A stretch of 64,000 nucleotides of DNA from Ceratotherium simum simum. Taxonomy: Eukaryota > Chordata > Mammalia > Perissodactyla > Rhinocerotidae. Shown here piece after piece: positions 10,901 through 21,630 of the stretch. The stretch spans positions 10,968,313-11,032,312 of the forward strand of contig NW_004454195.1 of the NCBI RefSeq assembly GCF_000283155.1. Reading direction: 5' to 3'. Positions within the stretch are counted from its first letter, which is position 1; each line of letters begins with the position of its first letter. Under the pieces are notes generated by a model. The model worked only from the letters and a program-made list of their open reading frames with translations, was not told where the DNA came from and made no database searches. The translations under genes and the position numbers were made by a program.

Positions 10901-13900
10901 GAACTAATTAACTCAGCCTGGTCTCGGCAGTGTCTGCAATGATGTCTCATCCTGCTTTTCTTTTCTAAATTAACCTCCAAATGCGCTCAATTGATTTCTT
11001 TCTAACAGATTTCACTGGGTCTCTGTTTTGCTAGAAATCCCTGCATCTGAAAAGATGGAAACTTGGCTGCAACAACCATCTGGAGATCATCTACCTCTGG
11101 TTTTCTCCTTGGGGGCCTCGTCTCCTATCCAGTGACCCCCCTCCTCGACTCAGAAAGGCCCTGCTGAAAGTCAAGATCAAAACTTTGAGCCCCTCTGGAG
11201 CTGGTGGAAATATAAACGATTGTGCTTATTTACATAAAGATGGTCCCATTATCATGCTGGCTGCTGGAAACTGCTGAAGCAACTGTGTGCTGATGCTCAG
11301 AACTGGCTGGCAGTGGCCTTCTGCCTATTTGCAGAACAGAATTCATTTTAAAAATCGGCAGTAACAACAATAAAATGTAGTTAATTTGATGGTCAGATTT
11401 TCATGGTCCTCTGGCAAAACCTCCAGCAGGCCTCTAGTTATTTTCAGATGGCAAAACAAAGGCAGGGTGAGAATATTAGAAAGGCAGAAAGAAGAAGAAG
11501 GGGAAAGGAACCTGCAAAATTTGGATTTACTGAATGGCCACAGCCATCAATGGGACCACAGCAAAATATCTCAACTCTCATGGGGTCATCTTCCAATGGC
11601 CCCTTCCTGGGTCTTCCTGAAAGACCCAACAAACTAAGAAAACTACTGGCTCAACCTGGGAACTCTTGCCAAAGCAATGAACAGCTCTCTCCACCTGATG
11701 ATCAACTATAGCAAAAGAACCTTCTGTACATTCACACAATGCACTTGGAAATATTCCATAATCCTCCCTCTAGCTTCAAACTGTATGTATATACAATGCC
11801 TATTCCCCCTTCTTTTTGCCGTTTTAAGATATCTCTTCTTATGTGACTCCATCTGGGGAATCTGGGATTTGCCCACATCTGCAAAAATAGTGGCCATTCT
11901 TACGTTACTGTTGCATGCTCAGGATGGGAGTGGGGCACGAGCAGTACCAAGAGACTTTTCATGCAAAAGATCAAATTCTTTTCTTCAGCTCTGTGGCCAA
12001 GCACCATCACACCGCAGTATCAGGTGAGGCAGCAGTGGCAGAAGCAGTGCTGTTCAAGAACTAAAGGAGAATTTCAGGGAGAGGAAAATGAGGTAACAGC
12101 AAATGGGCCATCCTCAACTTCGCTTTGCTTTATGAGTTCTTATAAACATTTGAGCTGGCTCACAATCAACCACTGGCACGAACAGCTCTTTAAACACTGC
12201 AAATCTAAAAGTGTTTCATTGCCTCTCTGCAGAAGCATTTTAGGAAACAGTAATTTATAACAAAAGGAACCCTCGGATTCATTCACAGCCAAGCATAAAT
12301 GACGGGAACTATTTAATGCGTGCTTTACAACGCTAATATTGTAGCGTGCTAAACCACAACACGATTTGGGCAAATTAATTTTAAAAATCCACACTCTATG
12401 CATTAACTCTCATGCTGACAATTCTATTTTTCTGATTGAATTAGAAAAGGGCAAAATATAGGACATCTCATTTTCCAAAAGCCTACAGACTTTGACTTGT
12501 CTCAAGGCCTCCAATTTGACTAAATAATTTAAACACCATATTCTGTCTCTAAAATGAAGATCTGACCTTAAGGTAAACAAAAGCCCTAAAGTAAAACAAG
12601 CTCTCTTTAATTTCTTGAATATTAAATCAAGCAAATACATGTACTAATTTTAAGGGCATGTGATTTGAGTTTTTTTTAAATGATGGACAAATTTGAATTA
12701 GAATGAAAGAAATCAAATAAGTAATTAAATATGGCTGAACCTGAAGCAATATTTCAGTCAAAAACGCTATTGTGGAAAGTGACTTTTTAAAAGTTGACAT
12801 AGTGTTATCCAAATGTATGCTAACCTCCCAGATTACCATACTTGAATATAAGAAGACAATAGTTCCATTCCTATGGCAAAGAAAGAGTTTTGATCACAAA
12901 CTGGAAATCCAAATTTATCATACATGAGATCTGTTAAGAACATGATAGGAAACTAAAAGAAAAAGAGTTTTTTTGAGGGGGAAAATGTGTGTACATATAT
13001 ATGCATATAAATATTTAATCCAACAATTTGATTAAACATATTTAAAGGTATAGATTGTAAGTATTTAAAGGTGGTATTAAATTAATCTGATATATTCCAA
13101 TCACATTGAACAGCTTTCTTTTTTTTATTGCATTTCTAGTGCACTAACATTCATGTCCCTAGGTTTCTAACTCAATTAAAGTGCCAATATAATCCCCATT
13201 CATCATAAAAACAGCTCTTTATAATGTGCAAAATAGTTTGGCTCGGAGGTTGATGTCATAATGAGAGTAGAATGTATGAGCATTAACATCTTTTTTTCTA
13301 AGTGTAGTTTTATTGGAAAAATGATTTTCCACTTTGAAATTTACTGGGTCTAACAGACAGAGCTGGATTTATGGCTGTTAACAGAGTTATGAGTATAGCA
13401 GAGGCAACGTAATTAAGAGCACGGGCTTCAGAGTTGGGCCCACCTGCAACCAAAGCCCAGCCCAACCACGGCTAGTTCTGCTCTTGGCCGACTGACTGAA
13501 CAGCTCTCAGGTGTCGGTTGCTCCCCTGAGATGGGGAGGTAATTATATCTCACAAAGTTGGAGTGAAGGTACCGAAGATGATGTAGGTAGATAGTATAGC
13601 ATAGTGTCCTCTCTCTTATTTCCATAGCCAAGGTTTCATTCAACATTCTAAATAGTTCCCTGCACATAGGAAATATTCAAAAAGCATTTGTTGAATGAAT
13701 GAGTGAATTTCAGGAACAATGAGAAAGTTACAAGGCACTGGCTCTGGGATCGAAGGCCTGAAGTCAAGTCTCAGCTTCTCCATCAGTTAGCTGGGTCATC
13801 TTCAGTAAATCACGTCACCTCTGAGTCTCATTTTCCTCATCTGTAACTACCTTACTACCTCATGGGGTTATTTTAAGAATCAAATGAGCAAACACAGAAT

Positions 13901-16900
13901 AGTGCTTTATAATTGATAATGTTGGTAATAGAAATTGCTGCTATATCCGACAGCTTTCCCCTCCATCCACCCATACAGTCATTCCTTACTGCTGATACTT
14001 CCAGTCTCCTCTCTGGCAAAGTTGTTCTAGAAGTCTCAATCTCTACTCTAGTGAGAAATTATTTTTCTACCCACAATGTCTCCAAAATATCCACTGCATT
14101 CTGAATTTTCTAAAGCACCATGGTAATATGACAAAAAAACCTTTCGGAACTGGGATTTGAAGGCAATGTCGAGCCACTCATTGTTCATGCCAACCATCCT
14201 TCTTCCATCAGCATCTTGTGGGTCCTGCTGGGCCTGGAAGGAACCCCCTTACAAGCTCTGAGTTCATGTCCTTCAGAGGGCACTACGTCTGGTTCTAGAG
14301 GAGGCACACTTATCTCAGGCCTGACATCGTGACCAGAGAGACTGGCTCTGATGGACATATGACCCAATCAAAGCCACTTAATTATAATCAGATATTTGTT
14401 GAGATACTAGAAGAGAGGCACAGTCTTTTCCTTTGCACTTAATCTTGGGAGGATATACACGTCTGCAGTTATCAGCTACTATCTCCCTGCCACGTGAAGG
14501 CTGATAATGAAACCAACGTGAACAAAGGAAGAGGTGAGAGAAAGACAACAAGCCCTGGGATATTCATGAACCTCTAAATCTAGCTGTATTCATTTCCTAA
14601 AGCTGCCATAACAAAGTACCACAAACTGAGTGGCTTAAAATAAGAAAAATTTATTCTCCCACAGTTCTGGAGGCCAAAAGTCCAAAATCAAGGTGTTGGC
14701 AGAGCCATGCTCTCTCTGAAGGCTCTAGGGTAGAATCTGTTTCATGCCTCGCTCCTAGCTCTGCTGTTGCTGGAAATCCTCGGCATTCCTTGGCTTGTAG
14801 ACACATCACTCCAACCTCTGCCTCCATCCTCACGTGGTGTTCTCCCTGTGTGTCTATGTCTGTGTCTCTGTTTTCTCTTCTTACAAGGGCACCAGTCATT
14901 GGATTAGGGCCCACCCTAACCAAGCATGACCTCACTTCAACTTGATTACATCTGCAAAGACCTTATGTCCAAATAAGGTCACATTCACAAATACCAGGGA
15001 TTAGGACTGAGACATATCTTTTTGTGGGACACAATTCAACCCACAACACCAGCCATAACTGAAGTGTGAACTATATTTTGATTTTTACCTTTTTTTCCAT
15101 TTCAATCATCTAAGCCAATATATTCTCTTTTCTTTAAGCTAGTTTTGATTGGATTACAATCATTCACAACTAAAAAGATTCCTGATACCAGCACCTTGCA
15201 CCACCCCATAAATAATTGTGGCACACAGGGGGCTAACTCCACATGGCTCCAGCTTCTAGGCCAGTCCTGCTTTGTCCCTCAGGCTTACATGCCTCCCACT
15301 TCTCAGGGAAGGAGACACCAAGGCATGATTGGATTCAGAATCTTTGCTCTCCAGAACTGACCCAGTGAGTCAGGTCCAAGGTGAATATGAATTATTTACA
15401 GCAACTAGCATCCTTCTTTTCCCATAGATTTTCCCCATGTGGGCCCATAATCCTAGACAACTACCAGCTCTTCTGGAATCTATCCTCTCTTGGAGAATTG
15501 AGACAAGAACTCACAGTAGACTAGTTGATGCTCCAGGAAAATATCAAGTGATATTGACAAACCTTGAGCTCTTAAGTCTATACCAGTACTACATGACACA
15601 CACAGGAATTTTACCCAAATACACCCCAGTGCAAAAACAAAAATCAAAAATACTCTTGTGGGTGTAAAGGAATCTTAGGGAGGTACCTCAGTCTAGCTCT
15701 GGTTTGAGCTGAGGACTGTTGGTAGAAAATTTGGGGTTATCGCAGGAGTAACCAGGAAGGGATCATGGAAACAGTTTTAGATGGAGGAACCCCTTTTTAG
15801 GTAATGAATCTTTTTTTAGTGCTGTCCTACAAAAAACCTTCCCTTGCATCACTGAGACCTTCTTCTAACTTCCTCTTCTTTGTGTTGTGACATAAAATAA
15901 TCTAGTCCTCATATGATCCAGGTTCCGCCTTTTATTCATGGAAAACAAGTGTTTGGTCTTTTCTGTATTTAACTTTCAGCTGCCTTCTTCCTCCCTACCC
16001 TCTTCCAAGCTGACAGATTTTAGCGACTTTGCTCTGTCTCATCATTGGCCAAAAAGCTCAGTGATTCACCATTCTCATGCGGCTGAAACTTCTTCTACAG
16101 TCCCCTCTGAGGCAGCCACATCCGCCTTGCCCACTCTTCCACAGAGCCACATGGGCAGGACCGGCGACCAAGACAGAAGGGAAGGCAAATTCCATGAATG
16201 CGTTCAAGTCTTACTGAGTTAACCGGATGGAAGTTTCCCGGTAGTGAAAGAATAAACCTCCCTCTGAGACTCATCTTCTAGGATAAATCATATTCTGTCC
16301 TTCACACAAGAAATCTGCTTTTCTTTTAACGTATTTTTCATTATGTCATTCTCTTTGCTTAAAAATTTTCAATGGCTCCTTACTGCCGAAAGGATAAAGT
16401 GCCAGCCCTTATAGTTTCGCATTCGAGATTCTTCACAATCTGTTTCCAGTCTACTTTTTGACATTATCTCTTAGCCCTCTGCTGTATAATTCTCCCTTCT
16501 AGATCACTATTACCTATCGGTTCCCAAAAATGTTTGTGGATTCCTGTGTCCATGCCTTTGCTCAAGACGGGCCTCTAGCAAAAGTTCCGTGTTGATCTTG
16601 GGATAGCCAATGTCAGGCCTAGGACTGGGCACACATTTGGGACTTAGAAATAGTTACTAAATAATAAAAGTATAACTATGAGAGACCCCTGAAAACCAAC
16701 TTTATGTCTTTCATAGTTTGACCTAAAAGTTATTCAACCAGGTCAAGTAGTGTAGGTGCCAATGGGGACAGTATGATTTTTCTTTGATGCTCACACACAC
16801 ACTGTTTTCACATTTCAATGTTTCAGTGCTTCCATATTTAATGTAGAAATGTTTCCTTTTTCTCCTAAAAGCATGTTCTTAAATCTATCTTACAACAGAC

Positions 16901-19900
16901 GGCATTCTAGAATCAAGGAAATGCAGAGAGTAGCACACATTGGCTCCTCCATGGGTCCATCAGGGTTTGTGGCTGTACAGATGACATCCACCCAGCCCAT
17001 TCGTCAACACCAGCCCCTCCTAAAGTGCTCTGCTCTCCTTAGTGCCCCCTTGCCTTGTGACTCATTATTACATAAGATGGTAGAGACTGAAAATATAACT
17101 CTGTTGAATAGGAGATTAGCAACATACATCCAAGACAGCTTCATAATGAATCAAGGACAAGCAATCTCTGTGTGGTGACTATCCTGGAACTTTTGAAGTG
17201 GCCTCATGCAAGCCATTAACCTGCTCTCCAAGTATTCCCTTAGTCCATGGGATAGCCCATGATCTGCCACAGCTGCGGCTTTTCTAAATATTTTAAACTG
17301 CAAGTCTGCTCTATTCTCTGAAATCATAGTTTCACTTCTCCTTTCTCCCTTCCCTTGGAAGTCACGTAAAAGGGCACTTGTCTTGTGACGCATCTCTATC
17401 CTCACCCCCGCAGTGTCACCCAGAGATGATATTATATATCCTCTTTCGTTATGCATCAACACAGGTTATCAGGGCTCCTAGCATGACACAAGATGGTACT
17501 ACATTTCTCTGATAAATAACCACTCATTACTATTACTGGCAAACATCAACCATGCCCAAACACTCCATCCAGTGTCATCATCTCCCTCCAAACCCAATGC
17601 AGCTTCACTAAAGAGAATGTGAACCTAGTGATGCTCGGCATGAAGCACAGATATAGCCCTTCAATGAATGTTCTTACTCCTGGCAGACTTGGGATTGTGC
17701 TGTGCCCTCTTACGCTAGAATCTAACTCAAGGTCACAGCCAATGGAATGAGTGCTAGACCAAAGTCTATTTACATATTTTCTCAAAATACCTCCCCAAAC
17801 GACCACAACCAAGTCACAACTTTAAAAGCTAAATTTAATGGATATACTGTATTAACTTTTCTATTTCTTCTCATTCATTCTCAGTAAATTGCCTTAAAAA
17901 GTACAATATTGGAAGAGAGGAGAAGAGGACCCATTGTTGGATCCCAGTTAGGAGGACATCAGTCCACAGGAAAGAAGAGTTGAGTTAACAGGAATTGGGC
18001 TACCTCTGCCCATTCTTGGTTCCACCTTTGACCCCCTGCACATGTCTATATTCAGCCTCCTCCAGCTTCCTCTCACTGCATCTTTGAAACAGAGAGAATC
18101 AAAAGGACACCACTCCTTCTTGACTCACCCTAAGGTTACAAACACTAATTGGACACCGTCTGCTTTGAGTTTTTTGGTACAAGGCACATGATAAGAAACA
18201 CATGGTTTACATGGGTCCTTTTGTTAACCACAAGTCATCAGTGCCAACTGGACAGTGGCAGGATGCTCCACAGTGCCGGAGAACTCAGTGGTAAACGGAA
18301 TTTTAAATTTTGAGTCATTATAACCATAATTGTGATATGCAGAAAGCCTGCAAGAATGTGATTCAATCTGGCGGACGGGGAAAACCCACATTCTCTGCTT
18401 TACTTGTCCAGCATGCAGCCCATGGCTGTGCAAAGAGGTTTTACAAACCGCACTAATGATGATGCAGGGAGGCGACATGAGCTGGGCTGGCTAGGGTCAC
18501 CCAGTTTAAATTCCTCACTATAGCTACCTCTCTGTTTCACTGAAACATTTTACAAGAAAGTTGTGGGGGAAATGACAAGATGCTTAATCTTCTGTAAAAC
18601 CAAATATTTCAGTATTTTTCACCACTGGCCTTATTTCCAGAGCACTCTATCCACTTTTGCTGTACAAGCACAATCGATGCAAAAGTATAATTAAATAACA
18701 AATATCTACAGAATATGCTGAGACCTGTTAAAAAGTCCTTGAAGGAACAATGACTATCACTTTCAAGGTATCTGAGTAGTTTATTGGCATAGCATAGCTC
18801 TCCTACCCACCACTACTCAATCACAGTTAACTTCTTAAAAAAATAACTGTGGCATGATTTTTCAATGACCCTATTACATGGACCAACAGAAAAAGAGAAT
18901 GCCAAGAGATTCCTGTCCTTCTTTTTTTTTTTTAACAGAGTTTGAGAGAACTTCCGAGTAAATCATGCAAGAACCGTGTTCAATAAACAAGCACATATAT
19001 TAGAGTTACATCATCAGCTGACATCTAAAGAGAAGTCAAAGGTTAATTGCTATGGTTTACTGCCTCGTTCCAAATGACCTTGTACAAGAAGATTTAACTT
19101 GACAACTGCTTGAACTTTACAGTCTGAAATTTCATCTACTTGTTTTGTGAGTACTTTTTAATTACTCCCCTAGGGATTTTAATATTGTTTTCTTTTTTTA
19201 ATTACCCTCTGGAAGGGATAGTGGTTTCATGTTTTCCCCCTTCTTTAAGATAACTCAGTCCCTGCCTGGCTAGCCCAGGGACATTTTTATTTTCTTTACC
19301 ATAAGTAATTGAGGTAGAAAACAGAACCATCAAGACAGACCTCTAAGAGCTCAGGCTGTGGAATCAGACTGCTTGGTTCAAATCCCAGCTCCGCCACTTA
19401 GCCAGCTGTGTGACCATGGGCAGTTCATTGCACTCCCTAAGGCTCAGTTTTCTCATCTGTAAAGTGGGAATAGTAATTCTACCGATCTCATAAGCCCATT
19501 GGAAGCATTAAAACAGCTAATGTACATAAATATTTACCCCAGAGCTTCACAGATGGCAAGCACTCAAATAATACTGGTTTTACAATGTTTTTGTTTAAAT
19601 ACTATCATTTTTATGACAAGAACAATTTTGGAATTGTTGTGTTCTCTGAACCCACAGTGAATAAGGTGGAAATGAAGTAGGATTAATGATAAACCTACTT
19701 TTATACACAATGGTGCCTCCAGGCAGCAGCACCATTTCCACTGTAACTCACAAAGTGCCAGGCTGAATTCAGTGGGCACCTTCGCAATGAACAGGGCAAA
19801 CGGTGGGTATCGTGCAGAATACACAAAAGCAGTGGTGCAGTCTGTTTCCAGGGACCTGACAATCCGGTTAGGAGAGGAGACACACACACACACACACTCA

Positions 19901-21166
19901 AACACACAGATAACTGTCCTTTGTTGTCTTGTTAAAAGGCCAGATACGTGTGCAGGTTCTTATAGCATCTTTTATGGTGGGCAGGAGAACATCTGGCATT
20001 TTGTGGAAGGCTACAAAGGCACAGAGACTTCCTCCAAGGTAAGACGGCAGATCAGCGAGAGCTGCAGAGTAAGGCTGGGATACCATATCCCTTTGGCTTA
20101 AACTGGAGGCGCTGTTGTGGCAGTAACCTGATTAAAGAAGGTGACCAAAGTGACAGCAAACAGTGGCTGCTTGACTTGGCAATGCCACCAGAACCATAAT
20201 CTTAGAATCTGAAAATGTTCCAGTTGAGAAGAATCCTTACAAAAGCCTCAGTGCGACTCAACCCTCTTACAGTAGGGGCAGTGACGTGTGTTCTTACACA
20301 TGTGGACGCCACTCCTGCACCCTCACAGACGCCCTCCTTGCTGGACCTCTCACCGCTGCCAGAGGGCAGAGCAGCAAGGAGTAAGGGAGGGGGCAAGGGG
20401 ATCCCAGAAAGGGGATGACTGACAGACAACTACCACTCAAGAAACAAGCCTGAATCACGTCTCAGTCCTTCCTCTCAAATTGCCCACTCCCTCCTCCCCA
20501 AATTTATGGGCATCATAGTCACAAAACACCAGAAATCAGAAATACAGGCACATTCTTCTCGTCCGATATCCAAATCTACCCTAGCTGCTTTCTTCCGGGC
20601 CTGCGGGCCACAACCACAGGTGGCCTCCAGAATTAATCCAAGAGATTCTCTGCCCTTCCAAAACGTCTGATTTGGATCATTCATCTCAGACCACCTCTAG
20701 GGGCAGGGAGAGGATCGAGGTCCTCGGGAACAAACTCTAAACAGGCCTTGTACCTGGATGCGGATGGGGTCGGGCGCGGGTAGAGGAGGCAGGTCGGGAG
20801 ACTGGGTACTTCCAGTTCAGCTGCGGGAGACGCCCTCGACTCCCGGCCACAGAGGGTCGCCAGCCTAAGGGAGGTGGGGACTCCCGCTGCCTCCAATGAG
20901 CTGACCAAATCGCCGCGCTTACCTTGTCCCAGAAGACCGTGTAGGGGACCTGCGGGTCCCAGGGGGCCGTGCAGGGCAAGTCCACATCCTCCGAGCAAGC
21001 CACCTTCACCTTCTGCGTCGCAGGCGCCAGGCTGCAGGCTGTAAGAAGGAGCGGGAGAGAGGCGTGAGCAAGCGAGAAAGGGGGGGTCCCGCGGGGAGGC
21101 GGGGGGCGACAGGCGATCTGGGGCCCTACCGCAGCTCAGGAGCAGGAGCTGGAGGCCGCGCGACAT
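4791..21166 (-). CDS. CD83: CD83 antigen, five-exon coding region (206 aa)
   Basis: The join 21166-21130, 21038-20923, 8966-8735, 6366-6260 and 4919-4791 gives an open 621-nt frame ending in TGA; human CD83 is 205 residues. Visible parts: signal peptide about 1-19 (MSRGLQLLLL start), V-type Ig domain about 20-128 with Cys27, Cys35, Cys101 and Cys108 (YRC motif), N-glycosylation sequons at Asn97 (NTT) and Asn118 (NLS), juxtamembrane Cys130, membrane span about 145-164, and tail 165-206 ending TELV. Known of the family: CD83 marks mature dendritic cells and activated lymphocytes, works in thymic epithelium for CD4 T-cell selection, and through its membrane span protects MHC II and CD86 from MARCH-type ubiquitination. 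The juxtamembrane Cys (human Cys129) can form intermolecular disulfides. Compared with remembered human CD83 there is one extra residue in the Ig domain and Tyr14 is Cys. All splice sites are GT-AG with phases 1, 0, 1, 0. Nothing suggests a pseudogene. Confidence 0.97.
4920..6259 (-). other. CD83: CD83 intron 4
   Basis: 1340-nt intron with GT-AG ends. It contains an L2 tail at about 5298-5405 (plus strand; CCTTGAGGTCAGGAACTATG ... GTAGGCGCTCAGT). Nothing else is recognised. Confidence 0.9.
5298..5405 (+). mobile_element. L2 LINE 3' end fragment
   Basis: CCTTGAGGTCAGGAACTATG ... AGTGCCTAGCATG ... AGTAGGCGCTCAG is the L2 terminal segment. It lies in CD83 intron 4. Confidence 0.7.
6260..6366 (-). 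CDS. CD83: CD83 coding exon 4 (stalk and membrane span)
   Basis: The acceptor is a long T-run ending AAG at 6367; the donor is GTAAGT from 6259. Residues 129-164 begin GCPREHKED, hold the juxtamembrane Cys130, then KKYRAEIV leading into a hydrophobic span of about 20 residues (LLLVLVVFYLTLIIF) and a cytosolic-edge Cys164. This span is the part known to act on MHC II and CD86 turnover. The exon lacks a usable ATG of its own, so it is easy to miss when only start-to-stop frames are read. Confidence 0.95.
6595..6725 (+). mobile_element. MIR SINE fragment
   Basis: ACTTTACAGATGAAGAAGTCGAGGCTCAGAGAGG-type MIR tail followed by a diverged GGCAGAGCCAGGAGTCTGGTCC. Confidence 0.75.
7315..7560 (+). mobile_element. 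MIR SINE, nearly full length
   Basis: It runs from CACATTTATTGAGCACTCAG through CATTTCAGAGACGAAAG and TTGCCCAAGGTCACATG to a diverged GAGTCTGACCATCT end. Confidence 0.85.
7680..7815 (-). mobile_element. L2 LINE fragment
   Basis: The reverse of the L2 tail: ATTCACTGAGGGCCTACTGTG TGCCAGG followed by a diverged body. Confidence 0.6.
7821..7889. repeat. (GT)n microsatellite
   Basis: About 14 uninterrupted GT units at 7821-7847, then a degenerate GT/GC alternating tail. Confidence 0.95.
8735..8966 (-). CDS. CD83: CD83 coding exon 3 (Ig domain C-terminal half)
   Basis: The acceptor is TTTTTTAACAG and the donor is GTGAGT. Residues 52-128 start LTEGGEERME and include the LKIRNTTSC and SGTYRC blocks that define the second half of the V-type fold, plus both N-glycosylation sequons. 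One codon more than human lies in the variable stretch around residues 76-88. The exon is entered in phase 0 and leaves the first base of Gly129. Confidence 0.96.
10266..10303. repeat. (CA)n microsatellite in CD83 intron 2
   Basis: Eleven or so CA units followed by GCACGCAAACACACAC. Confidence 0.95.
13417..13700 (-). mobile_element. MIR SINE, reverse
   Basis: GAGCACGGGCTTCAGAGTTGG start, then a diverged interior, TAGTTCCCTGCACATAGG and a CATTTGTTGAATGAATG end. Confidence 0.65.
13735..13925 (-). mobile_element. MIR SINE, reverse
   Basis: CACTGGCTCTGGGATCGAAGG, AGCTGGGTCATCTTCAG, CATTTTCCTCATCTGTAAC and TACCTCATGGGGTTATTTT follow the reversed MIR consensus. Confidence 0.85.
14585..15048 (-). 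mobile_element. MLT1-type solo LTR (ERVL-MaLR)
   Basis: Reverse orientation: GCTGCCATAACAAAGTACCA, ACAGTTCTGGAGGCCAAAAG, then AAATAAGGTCACATTCAC and GGACACAATTCAACCCAC. This is the full-length MLT1 LTR pattern with no internal viral sequence. The flanks CTAGC and CCAGC may be a decayed 5-bp target duplication. It lies in CD83 intron 2. Confidence 0.85.
16330..16600 (+). mobile_element. L2 LINE fragment (ORF2 end region)
   Basis: TTTTCAATGGCTCCTTACTG, AAAGGATAAAGTGCCAGCC, then TGTGTCCATGCCTTTGCTC follow the L2 'CAATGGCTCCC...CTTTGCACATG' pattern in order. Confidence 0.65.
19345..19575 (-). mobile_element. MIR SINE, reverse
   Basis: GTGGAATCAGACTGCTTGG, AGCTGTGTGACCATGGGCAG and TTTTCTCATCTGTAAAGTGG match the reversed MIR, with a weaker tail. 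Confidence 0.88.
19880..19910. repeat. (CA)n tract in CD83 intron 2
   Basis: Short CA run, interrupted by TCAAA. Confidence 0.85.
20923..21038 (-). CDS. CD83: CD83 coding exon 2 (signal end and Ig domain N-terminal half)
   Basis: The acceptor TTCTTACAG precedes 21038 and the donor GTAAGC follows 20923. Residues 13-51 include the LAPAT signal-peptidase region, Cys27, Cys35 and the core Ig tryptophan in TVFWDK. Human has TVSWVK here. The exon is entered in phase 1 and left in phase 0, as in other CD83 genes. Confidence 0.96.
21039..21129 (-). other. CD83: CD83 intron 1, only 91 nt
   Basis: Very short GC-rich intron, GTAGGG to TTACAG, inside the CpG island. It carries a G-run on the plus strand (GGGAGGCGGGGGGCG). 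Confidence 0.93.
21130..21166 (-). CDS. CD83: CD83 coding exon 1 (signal peptide start)
   Basis: The ATG is at 21166-21164 and the frame reads MSRGLQLLLLSC plus the first base of an Ala codon, then donor GTAGGG from 21129. The N-terminus matches the known CD83 signal peptide. No in-frame ATG between here and the kB motifs competes for the start. The 5' UTR continues to higher coordinates; the transcription start cannot be placed because a 100-N gap begins 122 bp upstream. Confidence 0.95.
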
Positions 21167-21226
21167 GGCTGGGGCTGCCGGCCTGTGGCGCGCCCGCGCC
21201 GCGCCGCCCTCTTGTACCCGCGCGCA

Positions 21227-21237
21227 GGGACTTCCCC
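21227..21237 (+). promoter_or_regulatory. NF-kB-type motif GGGACTTCCCC
   Basis: The motif fits the kB consensus GGGRNNYYCC. It lies 61-71 bp upstream of the CD83 ATG. NF-kB is an established inducer of CD83 in dendritic cells. Occupancy here is inferred. Confidence 0.7.
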
Positions 21238-21250
21238 GGGCGCCGGCCCG

Positions 21251-21261
21251 GGGGAATCCCC
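21251..21261. promoter_or_regulatory. Palindromic NF-kB-type motif GGGGAATCCCC
   Basis: This is a perfect 11-bp palindromic kB site, 13 bp beyond the previous one and 85-95 bp upstream of the ATG. The pair is the clearest regulatory signature in the promoter. Confidence 0.72.
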
Positions 21262-21287
21262 GCGGGCGGCAGAAGCAGGCGGCGCCC

Positions 21288-21387
21288 NNNNNNNNNNNNN
21301 NNNNNNNNNNNNNNNNNNNNNNNNNNNNNNNNNNNNNNNNNNNNNNNNNNNNNNNNNNNNNNNNNNNNNNNNNNNNNNNNNNNNNNN
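21288..21387. other. Assembly gap, 100 N, in the CD83 promoter
   Basis: Exactly 100 N, so probably a placeholder of unknown true length. GC-rich DNA lies on both sides. It hides part of the promoter or 5' UTR; frames drawn through it are artefacts. Confidence 0.98.
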
Positions 21388-21529
21388 CCGCCCCTAGCGT
21401 CGCTGCGGCCCGACAACCATCCCCGCGTAACGCACCGCGCTTGAGGCTTTGCACACCGCGCTAGCACGCGTGACACCCTCCCGCTGCCCCTTGAAACAAA
21501 GCCGGGAGCCGGGCCAGCCCAAGCTGTGA

Positions 21530-21630
21530 TGCCCTTTTTAGGGAGGCGAAACAAAGTTCAGAGAGGTTGAGCAGCTTCGCCTATGGCCAGCCTGTCCGTG
21601 GTGATGTCACTGGTGATCCCAGGTCCTCAC
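21530..21630 (+). mobile_element. Probable MIR fragment just upstream of the CD83 promoter
   Basis: CAAAGTTCAGAGAGGTTGAGCAG resembles the MIR tail, with weak similarity on either side. Confidence 0.45.

Larger units (their letters stand above)
8967..20922 (-). other. CD83: CD83 intron 2 (11,956 nt)
   Basis: By far the largest intron, bounded by GTAAGC and AACAG. The human intron 2 is reported to hold a dendritic-cell enhancer that works with the promoter. I could not pick out its counterpart by eye. Repeats are sparse: CA tracts near 10266 and 19880, MIRs at 13417-13925 and 19345-19575, an MLT1 LTR at 14585-15048 and an L2 piece near 16330. The stretch 10310-13400 holds no repeat I recognise apart from an A-run near 10630. 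Confidence 0.92.
20740..21490. promoter_or_regulatory. CpG island over the CD83 promoter, exon 1 and exon 2
   Basis: The stretch is GC-rich with dense CpG, unlike the AT-rich DNA on either side. It covers the two first exons, the 91-nt intron 1 and the sequence upstream of the ATG. No TATA box is seen near the ATG. A GC box (CCGCCCC, 21388-21394) abuts the far side of the 100-N gap. This fits the known TATA-less, Sp1/NF-kB-driven CD83 promoter. The island edges are estimated by eye. Confidence 0.8.

Noticed and set aside
20374..20412. GGGGATCCC and GGGGATGAC as further kB sites at the start of intron 2
   Set aside because: They fit only a loosened kB pattern and occur in a G-rich stretch where chance matches are expected.
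20681..21454. 257-codon minus-strand frame across CD83 exons 1-2
   Set aside because: It runs through the N block and through introns 1 and 2. Only the parts at 21130-21166 and 20923-21038 are coding, and they are joined by splicing in the order given for CD83.
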